From CAZDOD01 sp964506935 (GTDB taxonomy: Bacteria > Desulfobacterota > Zymogenia > Zymogenales > Zymogenaceae), in assembly GCA_964506935.1 (NCBI GenBank), contig CAZDOD010000099.1, positions 1 through 10,550 on the forward strand: a stretch of DNA of 10,550 nucleotides. The letters are read 5' to 3'. Within the stretch, counting starts at the first letter, position 1; each line of letters opens with the position of its first letter. The notes under the pieces were generated by a model. The model was not told the DNA's origin and made no database searches. It worked only from the letters and a program-made list of their open reading frames with translations. A program made the translations under genes and the position numbers. Below are positions 1-7,500 of the stretch, in pieces.

Positions 1-267
1 AACCCCTCCGGCCATAGCGACTTTCCTTGGACCGACCTTATCCTGCCACCTTCCGGCAAAGATCATGGCAATGGCGAATACAAGGATACTTACTGAAAAT
101 ATCCATTGTGTCTCCGTTGCCGTGAAATTAAACTCCGTAAAACCGTCAAATTTTCCTTTGAGATAAGGTGTGAACACAGACCAGGCGTATAATGCACCCA
201 AATTGAGCTGGACAAGAATAGCACCAACTACAACAAACCAACGATTCATCACTTTCTCATTCGACAT
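1..267 (-). CDS. OFA-family MFS transporter, N-terminal part (cut by window edge)
   Basis: The reverse strand is open from an ATG at 267 to the window edge, giving 89 codons. The protein begins MSNEKVMNRWFVVVGAILVQ. A first membrane helix spans about residues 10-30 and contains LNLGALYAWSVFTPYL, a run typical of the oxalate/formate antiporter (OFA) branch of the major facilitator superfamily. A second helix spans about 55-71, followed by the MFS motif A loop GRWQDKVGPRK (72-82). The start is supported by GGAGG at 278-274, six bases upstream of the ATG. OFA members are inner-membrane carriers of small mono- or dicarboxylates such as oxalate, formate, lactate or pyruvate; the substrate cannot be read from this fragment. 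A consensus-like promoter and a FadR-like operator lie upstream, which suggests control by fatty-acid status. About 300 or more C-terminal residues are outside the window. The family call is firm and the substrate is unknown. Confidence 0.85.
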   Translation of the reverse strand, partial: MSNEKVMNRWFVVVGAILVQLNLGALYAWSVFTPYLKGKFDGFTEFNFTATETQWIFSVSILVFAIAMIFAGRWQDKVGPRKVAMAGGV

Positions 268-360
268 TAATAACCTCCGAAATTACAAAATCAAAGTCCC
301 TTCAGTTTCAGTTCGAAATTCCAATTTCACAAAAAAGAACAATAAAAAATTTAACAAGTT

Positions 361-390
361 ACTATATACTATGATGCAGTCCCTTGTCAA
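361..390 (-). promoter_or_regulatory. Sigma-70 promoter of the MFS transporter gene
   Basis: On the reverse strand TTGACA (390-385) is a perfect -35 box. The AT-rich -10 region can be read as TATATA with a 16-bp spacer (368-363) or TATAGT with an 18-bp spacer (366-361). Transcription would start near 355, leaving an AT-rich leader of roughly 85-90 nt before the ATG at 267. The 18-bp operator at 400-417 ends ten bases upstream of the -35 box. Confidence 0.65.
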
Positions 391-399
391 GCAAAAAAA

Positions 400-417
400 T
401 GAATGACCACTCAATCA
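400..417. promoter_or_regulatory. FadR-like (TetR-family) operator upstream of the MFS transporter
   Basis: TGAATGACCACTCAATCA has two 7-base arms around a 4-base centre with one arm mismatch, in the pattern TGANTGA-N4-TCANTCA. It is identical at 16 of 18 positions to the box at 9201-9218 in front of the acyl-CoA dehydrogenase. An alternative outer register, GAATGA-N8-TCATTC (401-420), is also palindromic. It lies 133 bp upstream of the transporter start and just outside the -35 box, so it could repress or modulate that promoter. It is about 160 bp from the divergent promoter at 579-607, too far to block it directly. The regulator gene is not in the window. Confidence 0.6.
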
Positions 418-420
418 TTC

Positions 421-578
421 TTACAGTGACCCCGTAGGGAATTTTATTTCTAAACCCTGCTGATATAAATTAACATTCAGACTCTCTTTGGAAAATCGGG
501 ATGTCTTAGAATAGCAATCCCCCAAAAAAAGGCAGTATTGGACATCTTTTTCGATCTTTAGTAAAAAATCCTTATTTA
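421..578. other. AT-rich intergenic stretch with no recognised feature
   Basis: This sits between the operator of the leftward transporter and the promoter of the rightward PilZ/HEAT gene. I see no open frame with a start and ribosome site, no strong hairpin and no repeat. It appears to be the upstream part of a divergent regulatory region. Confidence 0.5.
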
Positions 579-607
579 TTGACAAAAAATTTGCCACAAC
601 GTATAAT
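579..607 (+). promoter_or_regulatory. Perfect consensus sigma-70 promoter for the PilZ/HEAT gene
   Basis: TTGACA (579-584), a 17-base spacer and TATAAT (602-607) match both hexamers and the optimal spacing. The transcription start is expected near 614, giving a leader of about 174 nt before the ATG at 788. Such a promoter suggests strong, largely constitutive housekeeping transcription. It may also read through into the kinase gene at 3561, since no canonical terminator lies between the two genes. Confidence 0.8.
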
Positions 608-674
608 TCCTTTCAGATTATACTAATGAGATTTGAGTTTTCAGAAAATAACTCATCATCAAAGACCAAAACAT

Positions 675-711
675 AGACTCGAAGGCTCGGTTTTTGCCGA
701 ACGTCTTTTTT
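675..711 (+). terminator. Possible weak hairpin with U-run in the leader of the PilZ/HEAT gene
   Basis: TCGG (687-690) and CCGA (697-700) form a 4-bp inner stem around TTTTTG. AGAC (675-678) and GTCT (703-706) can close an outer stem with unequal internal loops, and a T-run (706-711) follows. The shape recalls a leader terminator or attenuator, but the stem is short and bulged, so it may be chance. Confidence 0.2.
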
Positions 712-787
712 AGAGAAGCTTTCATATAACATTTCCAGCCAGTAAAAACTTTTTAGACCGAGCAATTAGACACTGCGAGGACCAACC

Positions 788-3469
788 ATGCCCAACATTT
801 TAAATAGAGTAAAAATCCGCTATCACTCCCCGGAGGCCTTCTGCGCTCAGTATAAAAAGAACATCGTCCATTTCGGCCTGTTCGCCCCTTCCCCAACCCC
901 CCTGCCGGTAGACACGCCCGTGGAACTGATAATAACAATCCCAAAGGTTGAGGAGCCGTTTGTAATCCAGGGCAAGGTAGTCTCATCGGTAGATGAAGAG
1001 ACGGCCAAGGCAACAGGATGGCAGAGGGGTATGGCCTTCATGTTCGACCGCGAACAAAAAGACAGGCTAAAAAAACTCCAAGACGACCTCAGGCGAAATA
1101 AGATCTACTGTGAGATGCTAAACCTCTCGGACGGGATCGAGGCGGATCTTAAGCTGAAAACCGAACCGCGACCCGAAGCGAAAACGGCAACGAGGGAAGG
1201 TTATGCATCGAGAGCCCCCTTTGCCCGAAAGGAAGAACCGACGTCAGCTCCAGGGACCGAATCACCCGCTGATATCAAAGAAGAACGCATCGACCGCATG
1301 CGGAAGGTAATCCGTGAGGGCGAGTCGTTAAGAAAGGTGGAAAAACAAAAAGATGAGTATACTCCTCCCCCCACCCCCACCTATCCGGCAGGCGATAAGA
1401 TAAAGAGGGATTTCACCCTCGAAGAACGAAAGCAGATGGAGCCGGTCACGGTATTCGTCCTCAATCTCGTAAAGGCAATGCTCCGCTCGGGCTACTACGC
1501 CCCCGACCATCCGGGGAGCCGTAAGGCAAAAAAGGGGATATACGACGAGTTTATCAAAGTCGTCGTTGATAGGCCCGACCTGACCCTGTTCAGCCGCGAG
1601 ACGAGGCATCGCTTCGACATCCTGATATCAGGTGTCGTCGAGGGTAATGCCAGTCTGAGGGAACTCATCGGATTGGAGCAGGCCGAGATATTCATCCCGA
1701 AATTCAAGGAATATTTCAACAGAAAAAGGCTCGTCAGCTTTTCGCTCAAAAACAGTCTTGCGCTCGAGCAGTTCGAGGACTTCATCGATATCATGAGCGA
1801 TCCCAAAGTCGACAAGGGTGAGGAAGGCGAGGTGGGAAGCCTCCTTACGAACGCCCTGGTTGAGAGGGGGATCACGGATGTCTCGACACTCTTCATGGAC
1901 GACATCATCATCCTCGAGCTCAAGCTCCCGTGGAGGGTCGAGCTTGCCATACAGCGCCTCGCCAAGGACTTAAAAGTCCTTCCGATGTTCAAGGGAAAGA
2001 GCGAAGAGGAAATCCAGGGCATGAAGATCCGAATTGTAAAGGACATCATAAGACCCCTGAGAGAGCCGCACCTGTTAAAGGACATCGTCGTCAACTGCCA
2101 CGTCATAGCCAAGCACGTCGCCGTCATCGACACCGAAGATCTGGAACGGACTATCATCAGCTCATTCCCCATGGAGATCCTCGTGCCCACATCAGAGTAT
2201 GTGTTTGAGGAATTAAAAAGGATCGAAGGGGAACTCGAAAAAAATCCCGGCCATCCCGCCCTGATTGAACGTCTCGAGGGCGTAAAAAGGATACTCAAGT
2301 GGGTGTCGAGAAGGGTGGTGGTCGAGGGAATCAGTGTAAACGATAAATTTTTCGAGCAACTCTATAATTATAAAATACTGGATTTTGAAGAGCTCCCGGA
2401 TACCGTCAAAAGCCACGTCAATGCCCTCAAGCTCGTCAAGGAATTTAAAGAAACCCCCTCCTATTACATGAAAAAGTTTGATGATGCAAAGACTGAGGAA
2501 GACGTCTACCTGTTTATGACGTTCTTTCGGCGAATCCTTCCCGATATGCTCGATCTCGGGGCATATGACCTCTTACTTTTGGTCACGAAATCGGTGCAGG
2601 CGAAATTCAGACACCACCCCGAATACAAGCTGGGGAGACTCGCCTCGCTTGAGGATCCCGTCCAGTTTATATGGGAGGATTCGATCAGCATCCTTGAGAA
2701 GAAGTTCGGTGGCGGAAAAGATGAGGCGATGGTCGTCGTAAAAGAGATAGTCGAGCTCCTCGGGGAGTACGGTGTCGAGCTTCTGGTCCATCTTCTGATG
2801 CAGAGCCAAGACAGCTTCGTGCGAAAGAACGCCGTCAAGGCCTTGATCAACATGGGGGATGACGCAATCAATCCCATAATCAAGATACTCAAAAACCCTT
2901 CCAACCCGTGGTATTTATACCGCAACGCCCTTGCCGTCATCTCCCAGATCGGACGGGAGAGTGATTTGGGGATCGTCGGCAGGTTCCTTCGCCATTCGGA
3001 TTTTAGGGTACGCGAAGAGGCGCTCAACGCACTTGGCACCGGGCGATTCCCACTGAAATCGCAGTGGATACTCACGAACCTAATGGATATTATTCAGACG
3101 CAAGAACATAAAGATTCCAGTGATAAACTCGCACCGGCGAGACTCAAGGCGAAGGCGATCGAGACACTGGCGCTCTTGGGAAACGCCACGGTAACAGAAG
3201 ATAAAAAGGTCGAGGATGTGCTCCTCGATATCGTCAGGCCCAAAAAAAGGTGGTCTTTTAGGTTGTCGGGAGGGACTAAGCGAAGCGCGGCGAAAAAGGA
3301 GGAGGAATACACGATTAAGATCGCCGCCCTATCGGCACTGGCCAAGATCGGCACCCGCAAGTCACTGCCCAAATTGAGAAAGCTCTCGGACAAGGGCGAC
3401 ATGGTGATATCGAAGGGGGCCAAACAAGCCTTATCGCAGATACAGTTGAGAGAGGTGGGAAAGCCTTAA
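788..3469 (+). CDS. PilZ-like domain protein with C-terminal HEAT repeats (893 aa)
   Basis: A cytoplasmic protein with no signal peptide or membrane segment. Residues 1-100 resemble a PilZ-type beta-barrel: RVKIR (7-11) resembles the RxxxR motif, NIVHFG (25-30) sits where (D/N)xSxxG is expected, and the domain ends GMAFMF (81-86). The motif serine is V27 and the spacing to RVKIR is short, so c-di-GMP binding is doubtful. Residues 105-215 are a charged, proline-rich linker. An all-helical region of unknown family spans 218-640. HEAT-type repeats follow at about 645-800 and 840-885, for example SFVRKNAVKALINMG (676-690) and FRVREEALNALG (739-750), interrupted by a basic insert (818-838). GAGG about six bases before the ATG supports the start, and a consensus promoter lies 180 bp upstream. 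HEAT arrays usually serve as protein-binding scaffolds, so a role in protein interaction is likely; pathway and partner are unknown. The kinase gene follows after 91 bp on the same strand. Confidence 0.8.
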   Translation: MPNILNRVKIRYHSPEAFCAQYKKNIVHFGLFAPSPTPLPVDTPVELIITIPKVEEPFVIQGKVVSSVDEETAKATGWQRGMAFMFDREQKDRLKKLQDDLRRNKIYCEMLNLSDGIEADLKLKTEPRPEAKTATREGYASRAPFARKEEPTSAPGTESPADIKEERIDRMRKVIREGESLRKVEKQKDEYTPPPTPTYPAGDKIKRDFTLEERKQMEPVTVFVLNLVKAMLRSGYYAPDHPGSRKAKKGIYDEFIKVVVDRPDLTLFSRETRHRFDILISGVVEGNASLRELIGLEQAEIFIPKFKEYFNRKRLVSFSLKNSLALEQFEDFIDIMSDPKVDKGEEGEVGSLLTNALVERGITDVSTLFMDDIIILELKLPWRVELAIQRLAKDLKVLPMFKGKSEEEIQGMKIRIVKDIIRPLREPHLLKDIVVNCHVIAKHVAVIDTEDLERTIISSFPMEILVPTSEYVFEELKRIEGELEKNPGHPALIERLEGVKRILKWVSRRVVVEGISVNDKFFEQLYNYKILDFEELPDTVKSHVNALKLVKEFKETPSYYMKKFDDAKTEEDVYLFMTFFRRILPDMLDLGAYDLLLLVTKSVQAKFRHHPEYKLGRLASLEDPVQFIWEDSISILEKKFGGGKDEAMVVVKEIVELLGEYGVELLVHLLMQSQDSFVRKNAVKALINMGDDAINPIIKILKNPSNPWYLYRNALAVISQIGRESDLGIVGRFLRHSDFRVREEALNALGTGRFPLKSQWILTNLMDIIQTQEHKDSSDKLAPARLKAKAIETLALLGNATVTEDKKVEDVLLDIVRPKKRWSFRLSGGTKRSAAKKEEEYTIKIAALSALAKIGTRKSLPKLRKLSDKGDMVISKGAKQALSQIQLREVGKP

Positions 3470-3518
3470 GAGACGACTACATCCTCAATTTATTATGTTG
3501 TAATAAAATGTAGTTCTC
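3470..3518 (+). other. Long bipartite hairpin between the PilZ/HEAT and kinase genes
   Basis: Starting at the base after the stop codon, GAGA (3470-3473) and ACTACAT (3476-3482) pair with ATGTAGT (3508-3514) and TCTC (3515-3518), leaving a 2-base bulge. Inside, TTTATTA (3489-3495) pairs exactly with TAATAAA (3501-3507) around the loop TGTTG. The total is about 18 base pairs. A-rich sequence rather than a U-run follows on the + strand, so this is not a standard intrinsic terminator. It could stabilise the upstream mRNA end or affect translation of the kinase, whose start lies 43 bases downstream. Confidence 0.55.
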
Positions 3519-3560
3519 AAAATAAAAAAAATCAACACTAACATCTTTTTTTAAAAAGTA

Positions 3561-5726
3561 ATGCCATTTTTAAAAAAGAATAAAGTGAAAATTACTGACA
3601 ACAAATCAGATAAAGCCCCCCGCACACTCGAACCCGAGAAATTAAAATCACTCTACAAAAGGCACAAGAGAGTAACTCTAACCCGGATAGGTGCCTCAGC
3701 GATCGTATGTGTCGGCTTATTTTTTGCCTTTTTTATTGATGTCATCGAATTTAAGACTTTTTTATACACCATTTCTTGTATTATCTTTCAACTCCTTATT
3801 AGCGTTCCTAGCTTGCTCATAATTAGAAAGATTAAGAGTCTGCGGGGACACGAACTTTTTTCCCTCTCTGTCAGTTTATTTGAAATCCTCGGGTATACAG
3901 CAGCCATCTATTTTCTGGGCGGAATTATGGCTACATTTCTTTTACTGATGTATTCAGCTAATATTGCCTACGCCGGAATGGTAGCGCCAGGGAGGACCGC
4001 ATTTATCATTGCGACTTTTAGCTCACTCTCCTTCACGGCAATGGTTTTATTGGTCCATTTCGGCATACTTCCACATCAAAAAGTCGGTATCGCCGAAGTC
4101 CCTTATGACCTAAAAATGCAGCTTGTTATTGTCTTAGTAACTACAATGTTGCTTTATATAGTTGCCTATATCTCGTCACGGACATCCATCGTTGTAAAAA
4201 GGAGCAAAGAAAAGCTTGCAGAATCAGAAAGTAGATATCGTGAACACGTTGAAAATATCGGAGATATCGTCTATGTCCTGGACAGAAATGGGAAAATCAA
4301 ATATGTCAATAAGGCGTTGGAAAGGCTTTTGGGGATTTCACTGGATGATCTCAGGAAAAAGAAGCTAAAAGAAATTGTAACTCCGCAAACATACGGGGAG
4401 TTACAGGATATCATAAAAAAACGAGAAAACGTAATGGATGGGAAGGCCTTCGAAATTTCCATACTATGTCAAGATGGATTGGAGAGGACCTACGAGGTAC
4501 GTGAAAGGGTATTGATGGCAGATAATAAAATTGCTGAGATACATGGTATCGGGAGGGATATTACAGATCGGAAAAAAATGGAGGAGCAGGTCATTCAATC
4601 ACAGAGAATGGAGGCGGTCGGGGCGTTGGCAGGGGGGATAGCACATAATTTTAACAATATACTCGTGGGAATAATGGGATATTCGGAGTATCTTGTCTCA
4701 AAAAAGGAGTTGGATGATCCCGACTACAAGGCCTTAAATACCATACACGAAGGCACAATTCGGGCATCGGAGCTCACCTACCAGCTCCTCCATATTGCAA
4801 GAGGGGGAGAATATAAACGAACGGAATTAAACCTAAATGACGTAGTTGAAAGTGTCCATACCTTGATTAGTGGGAGCTTTTTTTCATCGATAGAGATAAA
4901 TACATATCTTGCTGGTGACCTTATGGTTATGGAGGGAGATATAGGTCAGCTTGAGCAGTGCCTTTTGAATTTATGTATTAATTCCCGGGACGCAATGCCC
5001 AAAGGCGGAAAGCTAATTATTGAAACCAAAAATCAAAAATTGGATCAAGATTTTGTAGAAACTCACTTTGGTGCACAGGAAGGAGATCATGTGGTCTTAT
5101 CTGTCACCGATACCGGTATCGGTATGACAGAAGAGGTAAAAGAGCACATCTTTGAGCCCTTCTTCAGCACGAAGGATCAAAAGAGGAGTACCGGCATGGG
5201 GCTTTCTTCCGTATACGGTATCGTTAAGAACCACGGTGGCATGATAACGGTTTACAGCGAGGTAGGCGAAGGGAGCACCTTTAAGCTCTATTTTCCGGCG
5301 GCGGGAGAGCATGGAGATGAAACTCCTTCCATTAGGAAGAACAAAAAGCCCAAGGTGAACGCAACGATACTTATTATAGATGATGAACCGATAGTCACAG
5401 AGACGTGGAAGGATTTCCTTTCGGCAGAGGGTTATCTTGTCATCACCGCAAAAGATGGAAAGGAAGGATTGGAGATCTTTCGAAAGAAGAAGAATGAGAT
5501 TGACCTGGTAATCCTCGATTACATCATGCCTGAGATGGGGGGGGAGGAAATCGTGACTCATCTCAAAGGGATAAATCCAGATGTAAAGATATTATTGTCT
5601 TCCGGTTATAGTGAAAACGCAAAGACAAAAGAAATCCCGGCGGAAAATGCCGACGGGTTCATACAGAAACCTACTCGACTGAGCGAGTTGAATAGGAAGA
5701 TTATTGAAATACTGGTTAAGGAATAG
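3561..5726 (+). CDS. Membrane-bound hybrid histidine kinase (TM-PAS-HisKA-HATPase-REC)
   Basis: A 721-residue sensor kinase that should autophosphorylate on histidine and pass the phosphate to its own receiver. About six hydrophobic helices (42-62, 66-88, 100-120, 121-138, 147-170, 187-205) form the membrane sensor part. A PAS domain spans about 222-335 and ends GRDITDRKKMEEQ. The HisKA helix carries GGIAHNFNNIL (358-368) with phospho-acceptor H362. The ATPase domain has the N box (N470, N474), DTGIG (517-521), FEPFFSTK (531-538) and GMGL (545-548). The receiver (600-721) has D607/D608, phospho-acceptor D653 (LVILDYIMPEMGG) and K703. N363 replaces the acidic residue that usually follows the histidine. 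No Shine-Dalgarno sequence precedes the ATG; an in-frame TAA at 3552-3554 rules out an upstream start, and no ATG follows before the membrane part. The signal sensed is unknown. It may be co-transcribed with the PilZ/HEAT gene. Confidence 0.92.
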   Translation: MPFLKKNKVKITDNKSDKAPRTLEPEKLKSLYKRHKRVTLTRIGASAIVCVGLFFAFFIDVIEFKTFLYTISCIIFQLLISVPSLLIIRKIKSLRGHELFSLSVSLFEILGYTAAIYFLGGIMATFLLLMYSANIAYAGMVAPGRTAFIIATFSSLSFTAMVLLVHFGILPHQKVGIAEVPYDLKMQLVIVLVTTMLLYIVAYISSRTSIVVKRSKEKLAESESRYREHVENIGDIVYVLDRNGKIKYVNKALERLLGISLDDLRKKKLKEIVTPQTYGELQDIIKKRENVMDGKAFEISILCQDGLERTYEVRERVLMADNKIAEIHGIGRDITDRKKMEEQVIQSQRMEAVGALAGGIAHNFNNILVGIMGYSEYLVSKKELDDPDYKALNTIHEGTIRASELTYQLLHIARGGEYKRTELNLNDVVESVHTLISGSFFSSIEINTYLAGDLMVMEGDIGQLEQCLLNLCINSRDAMPKGGKLIIETKNQKLDQDFVETHFGAQEGDHVVLSVTDTGIGMTEEVKEHIFEPFFSTKDQKRSTGMGLSSVYGIVKNHGGMITVYSEVGEGSTFKLYFPAAGEHGDETPSIRKNKKPKVNATILIIDDEPIVTETWKDFLSAEGYLVITAKDGKEGLEIFRKKKNEIDLVILDYIMPEMGGEEIVTHLKGINPDVKILLSSGYSENAKTKEIPAENADGFIQKPTRLSELNRKIIEILVKE

Positions 5727-5781
5727 GTGACTTTTAGATAAGACCTTAAATCAAAGAAAGCAAAGATCATCCGATGCGATG

Positions 5782-5809
5782 AGGCACTGATTTAAAAATC
5801 TATCAGCCT
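5782..5809 (+). terminator. Possible hairpin after the kinase gene
   Basis: CTGAT (5787-5791) pairs with ATCAG (5802-5806), and AGG (5782-5784) with CCT (5807-5809) across a 2-base bulge, around an AT-rich 10-base loop. Any U-run that would make it an intrinsic terminator would fall in or beside the sequence gap that begins at 5818, so the call cannot be settled here. Confidence 0.25.
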
Positions 5810-5817
5810 ATATATCA

Positions 5818-5827
5818 NNNNNNNNNN
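5818..5827. other. Assembly gap (10 Ns)
   Basis: A run of exactly ten N characters joins two contigs in a scaffold. Ten is a common placeholder, so the true distance may differ. It lies between the convergent ends of the kinase gene (+) and the secreted protein gene (-), so neither coding frame is interrupted. Any small gene or repeat in the gap would be missing. Confidence 0.95.
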
Positions 5828-5861
5828 TCACCTTTGGTAAATCTTTTAGCAACAACCCCCC

Positions 5862-6314
5862 CTAAAATTTCCCTGAGAAGAAAATCAGATACACAATAAG
5901 CCCCCGTCTCTGCATCGGGCCCTTGAGCCTGAAGAGCACCCGCCCATCGGCGTCGGTGACCCTTGTTTCCGTGACGTAGCCCATGACCTCCCCATCGGAG
6001 CCTGTCATCACCCCTTCTTCATCCACATCGGCCACTAGCCCGTAGTGGACATCCCTGACGACGACTTCATCCCCGATCATCTTGATCATGCCGATGTTGC
6101 TATTTTCCGCATCGAAGACGAACCCCTTCATGTCAATCCTCCCCATAACCCATCTTGTGGAATCCATGATCTTTGTGTCCGAGTCGATAATCGCCCTCGG
6201 CACAAAAAGGTTATCCGAGACCACGAGCTCATCGGCAAGCGCCGACGTTGCACCTAAAAGGAAGACACAAAAAACCAAAGCTATAATCAATTTCTTCATA
6301 ATCACTCTCTTCAT
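5862..6314 (-). CDS. Small secreted protein resembling the 5-fold beta-flower fold
   Basis: A 150-residue exported protein. Residues 1-27 form a Sec signal peptide with a basic start, a hydrophobic core (IIALVFCVFLLG) and an ALA|DE cleavage site after A27. The mature part is built of short beta-hairpin-like units of about 17-20 residues: IMDSTRWVMGRIDMKG (49-64), FVFDAENSNIGMIKMIGD (65-82), EVVVRDVHYGLVADVDEEG (83-101), VMTGSDGEVMGYVTETR (102-118) and VTDADGRVLFRLKG (119-132). It ends in a hydrophobic YLIFF. This pattern of D-x-G-x-x-x-G-x-I units with an aromatic tail is what I associate with 5-fold beta-flower proteins, a fold of unknown function; the match is my recognition and was not searched. 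GAGG six bases before the first ATG favours 6314 as start; a second in-frame ATG (6299) would also give a signal peptide. Envelope or periplasmic location is likely. Confidence 0.7.
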   Translation of the reverse strand: MKRVIMKKLIIALVFCVFLLGATSALADELVVSDNLFVPRAIIDSDTKIMDSTRWVMGRIDMKGFVFDAENSNIGMIKMIGDEVVVRDVHYGLVADVDEEGVMTGSDGEVMGYVTETRVTDADGRVLFRLKGPMQRRGLIVYLIFFSGKF

Positions 6315-6394
6315 CTGAGACCTCGCTTATATTTTCGTATTGGGCAAAATAATATCTTTATAAAAAACCTGAAAACCGTGTGGCTAAATGAAAT

Positions 6395-6416
6395 CTCCAT
6401 ATTCTTATGGCAGGAG
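6395..6416. terminator. Possible terminator hairpin downstream of the response regulator
   Basis: CCATA (6397-6401) and TATGG (6406-6410) pair around TTCT; an alternative stem pairs CTCC (6395-6398) with GGAG (6413-6416). Read leftward, as the response regulator gene is transcribed, the hairpin is followed by the T-rich ATTTCATTT. Read rightward it is followed by CCTTTTT. It lies about 25 bases past the regulator's stop codon, a reasonable place for a weak terminator. Confidence 0.35.
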
Positions 6417-6441
6417 CCTTTTTATTGGAGGCGAATTTTGA

Positions 6442-7419
6442 TCAATTCATCTTCTTGTAATAATCGGGATAGAGTTCTTTGGCACAATCCGGGCAGATGC
6501 CGTGGCTGAAGTCGGCCTCGGAATTGTCGCGAATATACATTTCGAGCTGTATCCACCTCCCATCTTCATCCTTGATCTTTTTGCAAGACGCGCAGATATT
6601 GATGATACCCTTCAATTTTTTTTCGTTCTTCTTTAGGGCATCTAGAAGATCGACGATCAATTTCTTCTCCCAATCTGAAAGTTCCCGCTTTGTTATATCC
6701 CTCAAAATAGCGATAAAAACATCCTCCCCCTTTAGCTCAGCGATACACACACTCGCCTCTACCGGGACAACCTTGCCATCACCACTCATGATAAAAAGCT
6801 CAATATATTTCGTTTCTTGAGCCTCTAGCAAATCAGTGATCAGCTTCTTGTAATGCATTACCCTGTCTTCAGGAAAGAGCTGCCATATCTCCATACCGAT
6901 GAATTTCTTTGACGGTATCCCGAAAAACTCCTCCGCTTTTTTATTCGCCTCGAGGATAGATCCGCTTTTCATATTCGATATAATTATGGAGTCGTTAGCC
7001 CTTTCTAGTATGGTGCGGTATTTTTCGGCCGATTCGTGAAGTTTCTTTCTGGTATACTTGTTATATAAAGCGACCTCTATGGCCGCCTTTATCTCCCTGT
7101 CCTGAAAGGGCTTCAGGACGTATCCAAAGGGCTCGACGAACTTCGCCCTTTCTATATATTTATCGTTGGCATGTGCCGTCAAAAAAATGATCGGGATATC
7201 AAGCTCGGCCTTGATCGCCTCCGATGCGTCGATCCCGTCCATCTCTCCCGGCATAACGATATCCATCAGGATCAGGTCCGGCATAAGGAGCCTCGCCTTC
7301 TCCAGAGCCGCTTCCCCGGATGTTGCCATCCCTACAACATCGTATCCCATCAATAAGAGAATCTCCTCGAGATACATACTTACGCTGATCTCGTCATCGA
7401 CTACCATTATCTTGTGCAT
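6442..7419 (-). CDS. Response regulator: receiver-PAS protein with a C-terminal four-cysteine domain
   Basis: A soluble 325-residue signalling protein. The receiver (1-120) has D8/D9, phospho-acceptor D53 (LILMDIVMPG), T81 and K103 (LKPF). A PAS domain spans about 131-245 and ends in the usual AILRDITKRE. A short coiled-coil-like helix (246-268) leads to a C-terminal module of about 55 residues: INICASCKKIKDEDGRW (273-289) and FSHGICPDCAKELYP (304-318). It has two CxxC pairs (C276/C279, C309/C312) plus H306, arranged as a possible metal site. There is no DNA-binding, kinase or cyclase domain, so the output probably acts through protein contacts. Similar C-termini are, to my recollection, common on PAS/receiver proteins of delta-proteobacteria; their role is not settled. 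GAGGTGAT directly upstream of the ATG is a strong ribosome site. The hybrid kinase nearby is a conceivable partner, but it lies on the other strand with its own receiver. Confidence 0.9.
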   Translation of the reverse strand: MHKIMVVDDEISVSMYLEEILLLMGYDVVGMATSGEAALEKARLLMPDLILMDIVMPGEMDGIDASEAIKAELDIPIIFLTAHANDKYIERAKFVEPFGYVLKPFQDREIKAAIEVALYNKYTRKKLHESAEKYRTILERANDSIIISNMKSGSILEANKKAEEFFGIPSKKFIGMEIWQLFPEDRVMHYKKLITDLLEAQETKYIELFIMSGDGKVVPVEASVCIAELKGEDVFIAILRDITKRELSDWEKKLIVDLLDALKKNEKKLKGIINICASCKKIKDEDGRWIQLEMYIRDNSEADFSHGICPDCAKELYPDYYKKMN

Positions 7420-7500
7420 TGATCACCTCGCGATTTTTTCGGTTTGGATCATATGGAAAATTTCATCCCCCGATATCGCCTCGACTCCAATCACTCAGAT

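Noticed and set aside
170..406. Forward 78-codon frame in the left intergenic region
   Set aside because: It starts antisense to the transporter gene and runs through its promoter, with no ribosome site and a composition of AT-rich non-coding DNA.
1495..2298. Long reverse-strand open frame (267 codons) opposite the PilZ/HEAT gene
   Set aside because: It is a serine-rich shadow of the well-supported forward gene, with no ribosome site and no recognisable domain.
2506..3075. Reverse-strand open frame of 189 codons
   Set aside because: It is antisense to the HEAT-repeat coding sequence and its composition is that of a complementary frame rather than a protein.
3470..3530. Intrinsic terminator for the PilZ/HEAT gene
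   Set aside because: The hairpin is strong, but A-rich sequence rather than a U-run follows on the transcribed strand.
6082..6318. Forward 78-codon frame opposite the secreted protein
   Set aside because: The reverse gene has a clean signal peptide, repeat units and a ribosome site; the forward frame has none.
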